Positions 1 to 13,259 of a stretch of DNA of 64,000 nucleotides are shown piece after piece. The notes beneath the pieces are model-generated. The model did no database searches. It worked only from the letters and a program-made list of their open reading frames with translations, and had not been told where the DNA came from. This DNA comes from Metarhizium brunneum (Eukaryota; Ascomycota; Sordariomycetes; Hypocreales; Clavicipitaceae): NCBI RefSeq assembly GCF_013426205.1, contig NC_089424.1, positions 3,782,001 to 3,846,000 of the forward strand. Reading direction: 5' to 3'. A program made the translations under genes and the position numbers. Numbering within the stretch: the stretch's first letter is position 1; the number at the start of each line of letters is the position of its first letter.

Positions 1-476
1 CCTAGGTCTTAAGAATAAAACTATAGGAAAGAGGATATTATATTATAACCTAGTATATAAGCTATAAGTTAGGCCGGCTATATAAAGCTATTAGGTAGTA
101 TAAGTATAATAAGCTATAAAATATTAGTTAGTATAATAAAACTAATAAAAAAAATACTTAGTTATTATAAGTAAATATATATAATACTTACTAGTATTTA
201 AAAGTAAATATTAAGAATACTTACCTTTATAATAATTAATAATTATAATATATAAGAACCCCTAAATTCACTTTATAAATAGCTTTTAGCTTTTTAGCTT
301 TTAATATAAATTATTATATTAAATAAGCTTTACTTATAACTTTTTAACTCTAATTATTTAGTTATAATTTATAACTTATTATTAATATAATACCTAACTA
401 CTTAGATTAACTACTCTAGTAGCTTTACTAATATAAACTATAACTAGTTTATCCCTTAGGAACCTTAGCTGTTATA
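1..476 (+). mobile_element. 3' end and 3' LTR of a gypsy element cut by the window edge
   Basis: Bases 1-40 match the end of the internal region just upstream of the inner element's 3' LTR (compare 15361-15401). An LTR follows at 41-476, starting TATTATAACC (mutated TGTTACGACC) and ending with the same CCTTAGC-GTTATA terminus as the inner LTR. Its 5' half (about 90-240) differs from the inner LTR, so it is a related variant. The sequence that follows resumes in the middle of another LTR, so this copy appears inserted inside the outer element's 5' LTR. Its body lies to the left of the window. Confidence 0.7.
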
Positions 477-1427
477 ATAATAAAAAAAATAATTTTTTAT
501 AATATATAAAAAATTTTAAATTTATTTTATAAATAAATTTTAATTTCTTAGCTTTTAATATAAATTATTATATTAAATAAGCTTTACTTATAATTTTTTA
601 ATTTTAATTATTTAATTATAATTTATAATTTATTATTAATATAATACTTAATTACTTAAATTAATTATTTTAATTATTTTATTAATATAAATTATAATTA
701 GTTTATTTTTTAAGAATTTTAATTATTATATATTAAAAGCTTTTATTTAAATTATTATTATATTACTTTAAATAATATTTAATAATTATTAAAATAATAC
801 TTATAATATTTATTTTATTTAAAATAATTATATTATTAATACTTTAAAAATCTTAAAATTTTAAACTTTAAAATTTTTTAAATATACTTATATAATTATA
901 TTAATAAGTTAAATAATTTAGCTTTAAATATTAAATACTTATATTAAAATAAAAAAACTTAAAAAAAATTATTAAGCTTAAAATATTAAAATTTTATAAT
1001 AATAACTTAAAAATACTTTAAAAATTCTTAATTTAACTTAAAATATATTATTAATTTTACTTAAATAAATTAATTAATATATAAATAAAAATATTATATA
1101 TTAAAAAATATATAATAAGTATTATATTTATATAATTTAAATTAATTATATAAAATTATTTTATTAATATAAAAAATAATTAAAAAAATAAAATAAAAAA
1201 AATATTTATTAATTATAAAAAATTTAAAAAAATAATTAAAAAAATATTTAAATTAATTAATAAAATAAAAATTATAATTATTTATATAAATTAACTTAAA
1301 TAAAAAAATTTATATTAAATTATATAATATATTTTAAATAAGTTATTTTAATATTAAATTAAAAAAATAAGTTATTTATATTAGCTTTTTTTAAAAAATT
1401 AAAAAAAAAAATTAAAAATAAATTATA

Positions 1428-2223
1428 TTAAATTATATTAAATTATAATAAAAAAAATAAAAAAAAGGCTAGTTAATTACCAGGACCTACTAATAATATA
1501 ATTAATAGCTATACCTAGCTAATTTAATAGTAATATATAATTTAAAAAACAGTATATATATTATAATATATTAAATTTACTAGCTTAAAAGGTGATTTAT
1601 AACTTTATATGCTAGTAAAAGCCTATAACTCTACGCGTTAAAAATATATATAATAATAATAATAACTTATAATTATATAAGTTATACTCTAAAAAACTTA
1701 AAGTAATCTAATATAATATAAATTAATAAAGTTTATACCTAACTTTTATAAAGCCTATTATTTTCCTTATAATTACCCTATTTTACCTTTATATACCTAA
1801 TTTAAATAAATTACTTTATAAAGTAATTACTTATAAGTCTCTGGCTTTATATTACTTCTTAAAGTATTATAGCTTCTTACTTACTAATATTAGACTTAAT
1901 TAGTAATTAATAACCTTATTATAATTATAATTAATACTAAAAAAAGTAATAAGCCTAATATAAGTAAGTTACTTATTATAACTTTAAGAATTAAAGCTAA
2001 TAAGCTTAAAAGGGTAATAAAAAAACTATTATTATAAAAAATATTAATAAGAAAAGAAATATATTATTAAAAACTAAAAATACTAAAAAAATTAAAAAAC
2101 TTAATAAAATAGCTAAAAAAGTAAAAAAAAAAAAAGAAATAAAAGGGAAAATTAAGAAAAATATTATAAAGCTAGTTAATAAAAAGTAGCTTTATATTAT
2201 AGTTTTCCCTCTTATTATAAAGG
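1428..2223 (-). mobile_element. Element A, copy 1 (retroposon-like insert)
   Basis: This ~796-bp insert in the outer gypsy copy is flanked by a 13-bp direct repeat (1415-1427 and 2224-2236). The left edge has reiterated TTAAATTATA units followed by A-rich sequence and AAAGGCTAG. The right edge is TTTTCCCTCTTATTATAAAGG. The variable simple-repeat edge suggests a 3' tail, so it is read on the minus strand. No coding region is visible after RIP. It could be a SINE or a truncated or non-autonomous retroelement; the strand is an inference. Confidence 0.65.
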
Positions 2224-3637
2224 AAAATAAATTATATAAAAAAATATATTAAATAATTTTTTAAATTATATAATAATAATAATTTAAATTAATAATAAAT
2301 AATATTAATAATATATATAAAAATAATAAAAAAAAAACTTAAAATTTTATAAAAAAAAATAATAAGTAAATTAAAAAATAAAATAAAAAAAACTTATTAT
2401 TTATAATTATACTTTTAATTTTAAATAAATAAAGCTTAATATTATTAAAAAAAATAATAAAAGAAAAATAATATAATTATAAAAAATTAAAATATTTTAT
2501 TAATAAATATAAAAAACCTAAAAAAAAATAAAAATTAATATTAAAAAAAAATAAAAAATAACTTAATTTTATTAATTAATAAAAAATTAAAATTATTAAA
2601 TTAAAAGTAAAATATAAAAATCTTAATTAAATTTTTTATTATAATAATAATTATTATATTTATATAAATAATAAATAAAAAAAAAATAATTTTTAAAAAA
2701 ATTAAAAAAATTAAAAAAAAAATTATAAATTTTATAAAAAATAAATTATAAATAATTAAATAATTAATATAAAAAAACCTAAATAAATAATTAATAAAAA
2801 AAATATATTTATAATAATAAAATAAAAAAAACTTTATAAATTAAAATTATTAAAATATTTAAATAAAAATTTATATTAAAAAATTTTTAATTAAATATAA
2901 TAATAAATAAAAATAAAAGAAATTTAAAAAAAATAATAATATAAAAAAAAATAAAATATATAAATTTTTATTATTTTTAATAAATTAAAAAATAAAATAA
3001 AAAAAATAAATATTAATAATAATAATATAATTTTAAATATTTTAAAAGTATTTAAAAATAAATAAAATAAAAAAAATACTTATAAAATTAATAATTATAT
3101 AAAAATAAATTATATAATAATATTTTTTTATATTAATAAAAAATATTTTATAATTTTTATTTTAATAATAAATATTATTATAATAATAAAAAACTAAATA
3201 TTATAATTTTTAAAAAAAAAAAAATAATTTTAAATTTTTATTAAAATATATAAAATATATATATTTAATATAAATATTATATATATTTAATATAAATATT
3301 ATATATATTTATAATATATTAAATATATTTTTAAATTAAAATATAATTAAATATATTTTTAATTAAAATAAAAAAATATTTAATTAAAATATTATATTTT
3401 AAATAAAAACTTTTAAAATAAAAAATAAAAATAATTAATAATAATTAAATAATAATTTTAAAACTTAATTTAAATATATTTATTAAATATTAAGCTTATA
3501 TAAATTTTATAAATATATATAAATTAAATATATATTAATTATATATATATATAAAAAATAAATAATAATATTAATATATATATAAAAAAAAATTCTAATA
3601 TATAAAAAGAAATTATTATTTAAAATATTTTAATATA

Positions 3638-4392
3638 TTAAATTATAATAAAAAAATAAAAAAAGGCTAGTTAATCACCAGGACCTACTAGTAATATAAT
3701 TAATAGCCGTACCTAGCTAATTAAATAATAATACACAATTAAAAAAACAGTACACGCATTGTAATACGTCAAATCTACTAGCTTAAAAGGTGATTTATAA
3801 CCTTACACGCCAGCAAAAGTATACACATAATAATAATAGCAACTTATAATCACGTGAGTTATACCCCAAAAAACTTAGAGTAATCTAATATAATATAAAT
3901 TAATAAAGTCCTGACTTTTATAAAGCCTATTATCTTCTCTATAATTATCTTATTTTACCTTTATATACCTAATTTAAATAAATTACTTTATAAAGTAATT
4001 ACTTATAAGTCTCTAGCTTTATATTACTCCTTAAAGTATTATAGCTTTTTACTTGCTAATATTAAACTTAGTTAGTAATTAATAACTATAATTATAACTA
4101 GTACTAAAAAAGGTAATAAGCCTAATATAAGTAAATTACCTATTATAACTTTAAAAATTAAAGCTAATAAGCCTAAAAAAGTAATAAAAAGGCTATTATT
4201 ATAAAAAATATTAATAAGAAAAGGGATATATTATTAAAAGCTAAAAATATTAAAAAAGTTAATAAACTTAATAAAATAGTTAAAAAAGTAAGAAAAAAAA
4301 AAGAAATAAGGGGGAAAATTAAAAAGAATACTATAAAGCTAGTTAATAAAAAGTAGCTTTATATTATAGTTTTCCCTTTTATTATAAAGAGT
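3638..4392 (-). mobile_element. Element A, copy 2
   Basis: A ~755-bp copy of the same sequence as at 1428 and 17772, with its own 13-bp direct repeat (3625-3637 and 4393-4405). The part at about 3725-3870 keeps many C and G bases (for example CACGTG and several CpG sites) that are lost in the other copies. It therefore looks less mutated and perhaps younger. No ORF was found. Confidence 0.65.
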
Positions 4393-7168
4393 ATATTTTA
4401 ATATATAATAAAAAATTATATAATATATTTATTATTAAATTACTTAAAATATATAATAAATAAAATTAAAAAATAATATAAATAATAATATAAAATATTA
4501 ATAATATATAAATAAATATAATAAATATTAAATATATTTAAATAAAAAAATTTTAAAAAAATTATAAAATTAATATATTATAATAAATAAAAGCTAAATA
4601 AATAATATTATAAATAAAAATTTAATTTTAAATATAATAAAAAATATATAATAAATTATAATAATTAAAAATATAAAAAATATAAAAAATATAAAAAATT
4701 AAATTTATAATTATTTATATTAAATATTTAATAATAAATTTTATTTTAAGTATTTATAAAATAAAATTAAATTTATAAAATAATATTAAAAATTAAAATA
4801 ATAAATTATAAAAAAATTTATTTTAAAAAACTTAAAAAATAAAATATATTATTTATAAAAAAATTATAAGCTAATATAAAAAAAAATATTAATAATTTTT
4901 AATATAATTTAAAATAAATAAAATAATAAAATAATATTAAATATTAAAATTATAAAATATTATATTTATATATTTATAAATAATAATATAATAAATAATT
5001 ATATTTTACTTAAAATTATTAATTATTATTAATTATTATAAAAATATAAAAAAATATTATATAAATTAATTAATATTAAAAAAAAACTTTTTATTTATAA
5101 TAATAAAATTATTAATTAAAAAATTAATTATTTTAAAATATAAATTTAAAATTATTTAAAAGTAATTTAATTTAATATTATAAATATATTAAAATATAAT
5201 TTAATATTAAAATACTTATAATTATAAAAAAATAACTTATTAATTAATTAAAAAATAAGCTAATTAAAATAAAATAAAATTTTAAATTAATAAAATTAAT
5301 AAAATTTAAAAAAAAAATTTTTATTATAATTTAATTTATAAATAAAATTTTTAAAAAAAAAACTTTTAAATAAATTATTTAAAAATTAATAATAATAAAT
5401 AAATAATATAAAAATAATAAATATAAAAATAAATAATTAAATTTATTATAATAATTTTAATAATATTATAAATTAAAATATAAATAATAATAAATAATAA
5501 AAAAATTAAAATTAAAATCTAAAAAATTATTATTATTTTAAAAAGAAATTTTATAAATATAAATAAAAAACTTAAAAAACTTAAAAAAATAAAAATAATA
5601 AAAATAATAAAAACTTAATAATAAAAAAAAAAACTTAAAAATATTTTTAAAAAATATTAAAAATATAAAAACTTATTTATAAAAAAATTAAAAATTAAAT
5701 TATTTAAATATAATTAATAAAATTATAAAATTAAATTAATAAATAAAAAATTAATAATATTTTATAAAATTTATAATTTAAATATAAAAAAACTTAAAAT
5801 ATTATAAAAATATATTAATAAAATATTAATAAAAAATTATATTAAAATATTTATATTAAAAGTTAAATATTTAATTATATTTATTTTAAAAAAAAATAAA
5901 AAATTATAATTAATAATAAATTATTAATAATTAAATATAATTATTATAAAAAATTAAATATTATTATTACTTATTTTTAAATTATAAAATTAATTATATA
6001 ATATAAATTAATTTATTATAATAAACCTAAAAAAAATATATATAATTTAATTTAAATAAAAAAAAATTATAAATAAATAATAATTTTTAAAATAAAATTT
6101 AAATTATTTAAATATTTAATAATATTAATAAAACTTATTAATATATTAATAATATTTTAATAAATAATTAATAATATATTATAAAAATATTTAAATAATT
6201 TTATAATAATATATTTTAATAATATATTAATTTTCTTAAAAATCTTAAAAAATTATAAAAAATATATATATATAATATTAAAAATATTATAAAATATTAA
6301 ATTATTATTTAAATTAATAAAATATAAATTTTATATATAAAAAATAAACTTTTTAAAATATATAATATAATTAAATAAAATATAAATAAATAAAATAAAA
6401 ATTAAAATAATAAAAAATTAATTAATATTAAAAAATATTAAAAATATATAAAACTTTAAAAATTTTATAAATTATTATAAAAAATTTATTAAAAGTTATA
6501 ATAAAATTATAATATTTTTAAATAAATTTATTAAAAAAAATAAATAATAAAATTAAAATAATAAAATATAATATATTTTTAATAAAATTAAAAAACTTAT
6601 TATATTTAAATTTATTTTAAAAATTTTTAATTTAAAAAAAAAATAAAATTAAAAATTAATTTATTAGATTTTATTTTAAAAATATAAGTAAAATAATAAA
6701 ATAATAATAAAAAATTATATTTTATTATATTTTACTTAAAAAAACTTTATAAAATAAAATTTAATTATTTTATTTATAATAAAAATTTTTTAATAATTAT
6801 TAATATTTTTAAAAAATTTAAATATTATTTTATAAAAAATAAATATAAAATTAAAATATATATTAATTATAAAAATATTTTTTATTTTATAATAATATAA
6901 TAATTAAATAAATAATAAATTTAATAAATTAAATATTTTTTAAAATTTAATTATAAAATTATTTATTAAAAAAAATCTAAAAATAAATAAATAAATACTT
7001 TAAATTAAAAAAATAATTATAATATAAAAATATTTATAATAATAAAATAACTTTTTAAAATTAATAAAAATAATAATTTTTAATAAAAATAATTAAATAT
7101 TATATTAAAAGTATAAAAAAAAAACCTAATATATAATAAAATATATTAATAAATAATAAATAATATAT

Positions 7169-7961
7169 CCCCTTTAAAAAAAGTAAAATTACTAATATAA
7201 ATTTATTAGGTAGCTTTACTCTTAATATTATTAGTCTTATTAGGCTTTTTTAGAGCTATATTTTAGCTTTATATTTTTAAAAGCCTTTTTTTTTATATTT
7301 TTAATAGCTTTATTATTTTTTTTAATTTTTATTAAATTAAAATTTTTAGCTTTATAATAATTATTTTTTTTATTATAAAAAGCTTTTAATTTAGTATTAA
7401 TTATATTATTTTTTAAGCTTTATTAGCTTTTAACCCTTAAAAGTTATAATAAATAACTTATTTATATTAGGCTTTATATTAGGTAGCTTAGTACTTTTAG
7501 AGCTTATATTATTATTATTTATAAATAGCTATAATAGATATTAGTAAGTACTTATAGAAGATATATATATATAGGGGTAATAACTTATAATTATTATAGC
7601 AAGGTTTTAATAATAAAAGAATAACTTAAATAAAAAAAAATAAGACTAACTTAAAATATAAGCAAGACTATATAAATATACTATATATATAGGTATTTTA
7701 GGTTTTTAATATAACTTAATATAAATTATAAGTATAAAATTATTATAATATATAAGGTTTACCTTTATAATAATAATAGCTAAGGCTATTATAAAATAGC
7801 CTTAGCTAGTAATTATAATATAATACTAATTATACTAGTATATCTAATATATTATAATATATATATAAATAATTTACTTTTTTAGTTTTTTATTATTCTT
7901 AGCCTAATATAACCTAATATTATTTTAGATTTTACGCTTATATAATACTTATATTATATAT
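7169..7961 (-). mobile_element. Element B, copy 1, main part (split by the inner gypsy)
   Basis: It begins CCCCTTTAAA after a 13-15 bp AT repeat (ending at 7168) that recurs at about 15884-15898. It ends where the inner gypsy element starts. Its last ~35 bases continue at 15847-15884 beyond the inner element. Read on the minus strand relative to copy 2 at 18859, it is the same ~840-bp element. A stretch near 7400-7500 resembles a segment of element A. Confidence 0.65.
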
Positions 7962-7966
7962 ATAAT

Positions 7967-8406
7967 TGTTACGACCTAGTTGTATACAGGAAGCAGGCTG
8001 CAGGTTAGGCCGGCTATATAAGCCACAGGACAGCACAGGCAGGGCGGATAATAGATTAATAGTTAGAGTAATTATTATATTTAGATTATAAGAGGGACTA
8101 TAATTTATATAAGTAGAATTATAGCTATAATAGTAATCTAAAGGAAAATATTATAATAAGAGAAGTAATTTATTATAATATATAAAAACCCTTAATTTTA
8201 CTTTATAAATAAACTTTAATTTCTTAGCTTTTAATATAAATTATTATATTAAATAAGCTTTACTTATAACTCTTTAACTTTAATTACTTAGTTATAGTTT
8301 ATAACCTATTATTAATATAATACCTAATTACTTAGATTAACTACCTTAATAGCTTTACTAATATAAACTATAACTAGTTTATCTTTTAAGAACCTTAGTT
8401 ATTATA
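7967..8406 (+). repeat. 5' LTR of inner gypsy
   Basis: This 440-bp LTR is the same length as the 3' copy at 15402-15841. Its first ~85 bases (7967-8055) retain a GC-rich, un-mutated sequence including CAGGAAGCAGGCTGCAGG. The matching part of the 3' LTR reads TATAAGAAGTAAGCTATAAG, showing the C-to-T and G-to-A changes directly. The remainder is mutated in both copies. Confidence 0.9.
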
Positions 8407-8639
8407 TATTAAAAGCTCTTATTTAGATTATTATTATATTACTTTAAGTAATATCTAATAATTATTAATATAGTATTATATAAAATTATTATTATATTTA
8501 AATTAAATAAAACCTAAGAAAAATTAATAATTATTTTTACTTATAAGATACTTATTAAGATTATATGCCTTTAAAAATAAGTCTAATAAATAAAAGAAAA
8601 ATAATAAAAATAAGCTATAAATATTATTATAATTAAAAA

Positions 8640-9200
8640 GAACTTAAGAGAAATTCTTAAACCTAAAATACTAAGATTATATAATAGATTCTTAGGTATA
8701 TTTTAAGAATTTCTTACTTAACTTAAAGCTTATTATTAATAATTTTTAAATAAAATAAAAGAATCTTTTATTAAGGTACTTTATATAAAAGGATATATAA
8801 TAAGAGTAATACTTATATAGTTTAAACTTATTATAAAAAATTACCTTAATAAAGAAAAAAATAATTATAAAGAAGAAACTAATATTATTTTTAAAAGTTA
8901 TAATAAATTTAAAAAAGCTATTAAAAAGGCCTTTAAAATAATTAATAAAACTAAAGCTATTAAGTATTATATTAATAAGCTTAAGTAAAAGGGATTAGTA
9001 TTTAATTATATTATTTACTTTAAATAACTTATATCTTAGCTTAATTAAGAGGATAAACCTTTTATATTAGCTTTTTATAAAGGATTTAAAAAAGAAGTTA
9101 AAAATAAATTTTATAAAACAAATAAACTAAATAACTTATTAGATTATATTATTATAATAATATAAATTAATAATAAATAATATTAATAATATATATAAAA
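8640..9200 (+). pseudogene. Decayed gypsy gag
   Basis: One frame reads, with stops at former Trp/Gln/Arg codons, as a fungal chromovirus Gag: an LKAYY motif near 8727, SYNKFKKAIKKAF near 8900, and AFYKGFKKEVKNKFYK near 9080. These match in order the capsid region of fungal gypsy Gag proteins. No full-length ORF survives, and no zinc knuckle could be picked out. It is not functional. Confidence 0.6.
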
Positions 9201-11869
9201 AAAATAAGGTAAAAGAATCTAAAGCCTTATTAAAGGAAAAAGTTATTAAGCTAATTAATATAAAAAGTATAATAAACTTATTACTTATAGTTATATTTTT
9301 AACCTTAAATAAATAAAGCTTAATATTACTAAGAAAAATAATAAAAAGGAAAAAAAATACTATAATTATAAAAAACTAAGATATTTTATTAATAAATATA
9401 AGAAACCTAAGAAAAAATAAAAGCTAATATTAAAAGAAAATAAAAAATAACTTAATTTTATTAATTAATAAAAAATTAAAGTTATTAGATTAAAAAAGAA
9501 ATATAAGAACCTTAATTAAACCTTTTATTATAATAATAACTATTATATTTATATAAGTAATAAATAAAAAAAAGAATAGTTTTTAAAAAAACTAAGAAAA
9601 TTAAAAAAGAAAATTATAAACTTTATAAGAAATAAGCTATAAGTAGCTAAATAACTAATATAAAAAGACCTAAATAAATAATTACTAGAGAAAAAAACTC
9701 TTATAATAATAAGATAAAAAGAACTTTATAAACTAAAATTACTAAAATATTTAAATAAAAACTTATATTAAGAAATTCTTAATTAAGTATAATAATAAGT
9801 AAAAGTAAGGAAGATTTAAAGGAAATAATAATATAAAAAAAAGTAAAATATATAAATTCTTATTACTTTTAATAAATTAAAAAATAAAGTAAGGAAAATA
9901 AGTATTAATAATAATAATATAATCTTAGATATTTTAAAAGTATTTAAAGATAAATAAAGTAAAGAAAAAATACTTATAAAGCTAATAATTATATAAGAAT
10001 AAGCTATATAATAATATTTCCTTATATTAATAAGAAAATATTTTATAATTCTTATTTTAATAATAAATACTATTATAATAATAAAAAATTAAATATTATA
10101 GTTTTTAAAAGGAAAAAAGGAAAATAATCTTAGACTCTTACTAAGATATATAAAGTATATATATTTAATATAGGTATTATATATGTTTATAATATATTAA
10201 GTATACTTTTAAACTAAGATATAACTAGATATATTCTTAATTAAAATAAAAGAATATTTAATTAAGGTATTATACTTTAAATAAGAACTTTTAAAATAAA
10301 AAATAAAAATAATTAATAATAATTAAATAATAATCTTAGAACTTAATTTAAATATACTTATTAAATACTAAGCTTATATAAATTTTATAAATATATATAA
10401 ATTAAATATATATTAATTATATATATATATAAAAAATAGGCAGTAATATTAATATATATATAAGGGAAAAATCCTAATATATAAAAGAGAGTTATTATTT
10501 AAGTTACCTTAATATAAAATAAAAGACTATATAATATACCTATTATTAAATTATTTAAAATATATAATAGATAAGGCTAGGAAATAATATAAGTAATAAT
10601 ATAAAATACTAATAATATATAAATAAATATAATAAGTATTAGATATACTTAAATAAAAAGATCTTAAAGGAATTATAAAATTAATATATTATAATAAATA
10701 ATAATTAAATAAGTAATATAATAAATAAAAGTTTAATCTTAGATATAATAAGAAATATATAATAAATTATAATAACTTAAAATATAAAAAGTATAAAAAA
10801 ATAAAAGATTAAATTTATAACTACTTATATTAAATATTTAATAATAGGTTTTATTTTAAGTACTTATAAAATAAAACTAAACTTATAAAATAATACTAGG
10901 AAATAAAATAATAAATTATAAAAAAATCTATTTTAAAAAACTTAAAAAATAAGGTATATTATTTATAAAAGGGCTATAAGCTAATATAAAGAGAAAAATA
11001 CTAATAACCCTTAATATAACTAAAAGTAAATAAAGTAATAAAATAATATTAGATATTAAAGTTATAAAATATTATGTTTATATACTTATAAATAATAATA
11101 TAATAGGTAATTATATTTTACCTAGAGTTATTAATTATTATTAATTATTATAAAAATATAAAAAGGTATTATATAAGTTAATTAATATTAAAGGAAAACT
11201 TTTTACTTATAATAATAGAATTATTAACTAAGAAACTAATTATTTTAAAGTATAAATTTAAGGTTATTTAAAAGTAATTTAACTTAATATTATAAATATA
11301 TTAAAGTATAACTTAGTATTAAAGTACTTATAATTATAAAAGAGTAACCTATTAATTAACTAAAGAATAAGCTAATTAAAGTAAAATAAAACTTTAAGCT
11401 AATAAAATTAATAAAATTTAAAAGAAAAAATAAAATTTTATTATAACTTAGCTTATAAATAAAGTTCTAAAGAAAAGGAACCTTTAAGTAAGTTATTTAA
11501 GAACTAATAATAATAAATAAATAATATAAAGATAATATGTATAAAAAAAATAATAATTAAATCTATTATAATAACCTTAATAGCGCTATAAACCAGGATA
11601 TAAATAATAATAAGTAATAAGAAAATAAAAGCTAAGATTTAAAAGGTTATTATTACCTTAAGGAAAAACCTTATAAATATAAATAAGAAACTTAAAGAAA
11701 AAAAGAAAAATAAGAATAATAAAAATAATAAAAGCCTAATAATAAAAGAAGAAAAACTTAAAAATATCCCTAAGAAATATTAAAAATATAAAAAATTATT
11801 TATAAAAGAATTAAAAATTAAATTATTTAAATATAATTAATAGGATTATAAAATTAAATTAATAAATAA

Positions 11870-13150
11870 AAAGTTAATAATATTTTATAAAATCTATAAC
11901 TTAAATATAAAAAAACTTAAGATACTATAAAAGTATATTAATAAAATATTAATAAAAGGCTATATTAAAGTATTTATATTAAAAGCTAAATACTTAGTTA
12001 TATTTATTCCTAAGAAAAATAAGAAACTATAATTAGTAATAAATTATTAGTAATTAAACGTGATTATTATAAAAGATTAAATACTATTATTATTTATCTC
12101 TAAATTATAAAACTAATTATATAATATGAATTAGTTTACTACTTTAAACCTAAAGGGAGTATATAATTTAATTTAAATAAAAAAAGGCTATAAATAAAAA
12201 ATAGCCTTTAAAATAAAATTTAAATTATTTAAATACTTAGTAATATTATTTAGGCTTATTAATATACTAATAATATTTTAATAAATAATTAATAATATAT
12301 TATAAAAATATTTAAATAATTTTATAATAATATATTTAAATAATATATTAATTTTCTTAAAAACCCTAAAAAACTATAAAAAATATATATATAAGGTATT
12401 ATAAGTGCTATAAAATATAAAGTTATTAATAAAACTAATAAAAAGTAAATTTTATACCTAAGAAATAGACTTTTTAGGATATATAATATAATTAAATAAG
12501 ATATAAATAAAAAAGATAAAGATTAAGGTAATAAGGAATTAATTAATATTAAAAAATATTAAGAATATATAAAGTTTTAAAGGCTTTATAAACTATTATA
12601 AGAAATTTATTAAAAGTTATAATAAAATTATAATACTCTTAAATAAACTTACTAAGAAAAATAAGTAATAAAACTAAAATAATAAGGTATAATATACTTT
12701 TAATAAGATTAAAAAACTTATTATATTTAAACTTATTTTAAGAATTTTTAACTTAAAAAAAAATAAAATTAAAAACTAATTTATTAGATTTTATTTTAAG
12801 AGTATAAGTTAAATAATAAGATAATAATAAAAAATTATATCTTATTATATTTTACTTAAAAAAATTTTATAAAATAAAACTTAATTATCTTATTTATAAT
12901 AAAAAATTCTTAATAATTATTAATACTTTTAAGAAATTTAAATATTATTTTATAAGAAGTAAATATAAAATTAAAGTATATATTAATTATAAGAATATCT
13001 TTTATTTTATAATAATATAATAATTAAATAAATAATAAATTTAATAAGCTAAATATTTTTTAGAATTTAATTATAAAATTATTTATTAAAAAGGATCTAA
13101 AAATAAATAAGTAAATACTTTAAGTTAAAAAAGTAATTATAATATAAAAG
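11870..13150 (+). pseudogene. Decayed gypsy reverse transcriptase / RNase H
   Basis: The conceptual frame keeps the reverse transcriptase order. GYIKVFILKAKY then FIPKKNKK lie near 11960-12030 (the canonical G-x-I-x-P-S-x-S-P and VPKKDG stretches). NYLN-like and ITIK-x-x-LPL remnants lie near 12040-12100. A relic of DLRGAYNLIRI is seen near 12145, followed by K-x-AF-x-KFKLFKYLV near 12200-12240. Stops replace Trp, Gln and Arg codons throughout. RNase H is inferred from position only. Confidence 0.7.
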
Positions 13151-13259
13151 TACTTATAATAATAAGATAACTCCTTAAGATTAATAAAAATAATAATTTT
13201 TAATAAAAATAATTAAATATTATATTAAAAGTATAAAAAGAAAACCTAGTATATAATAA

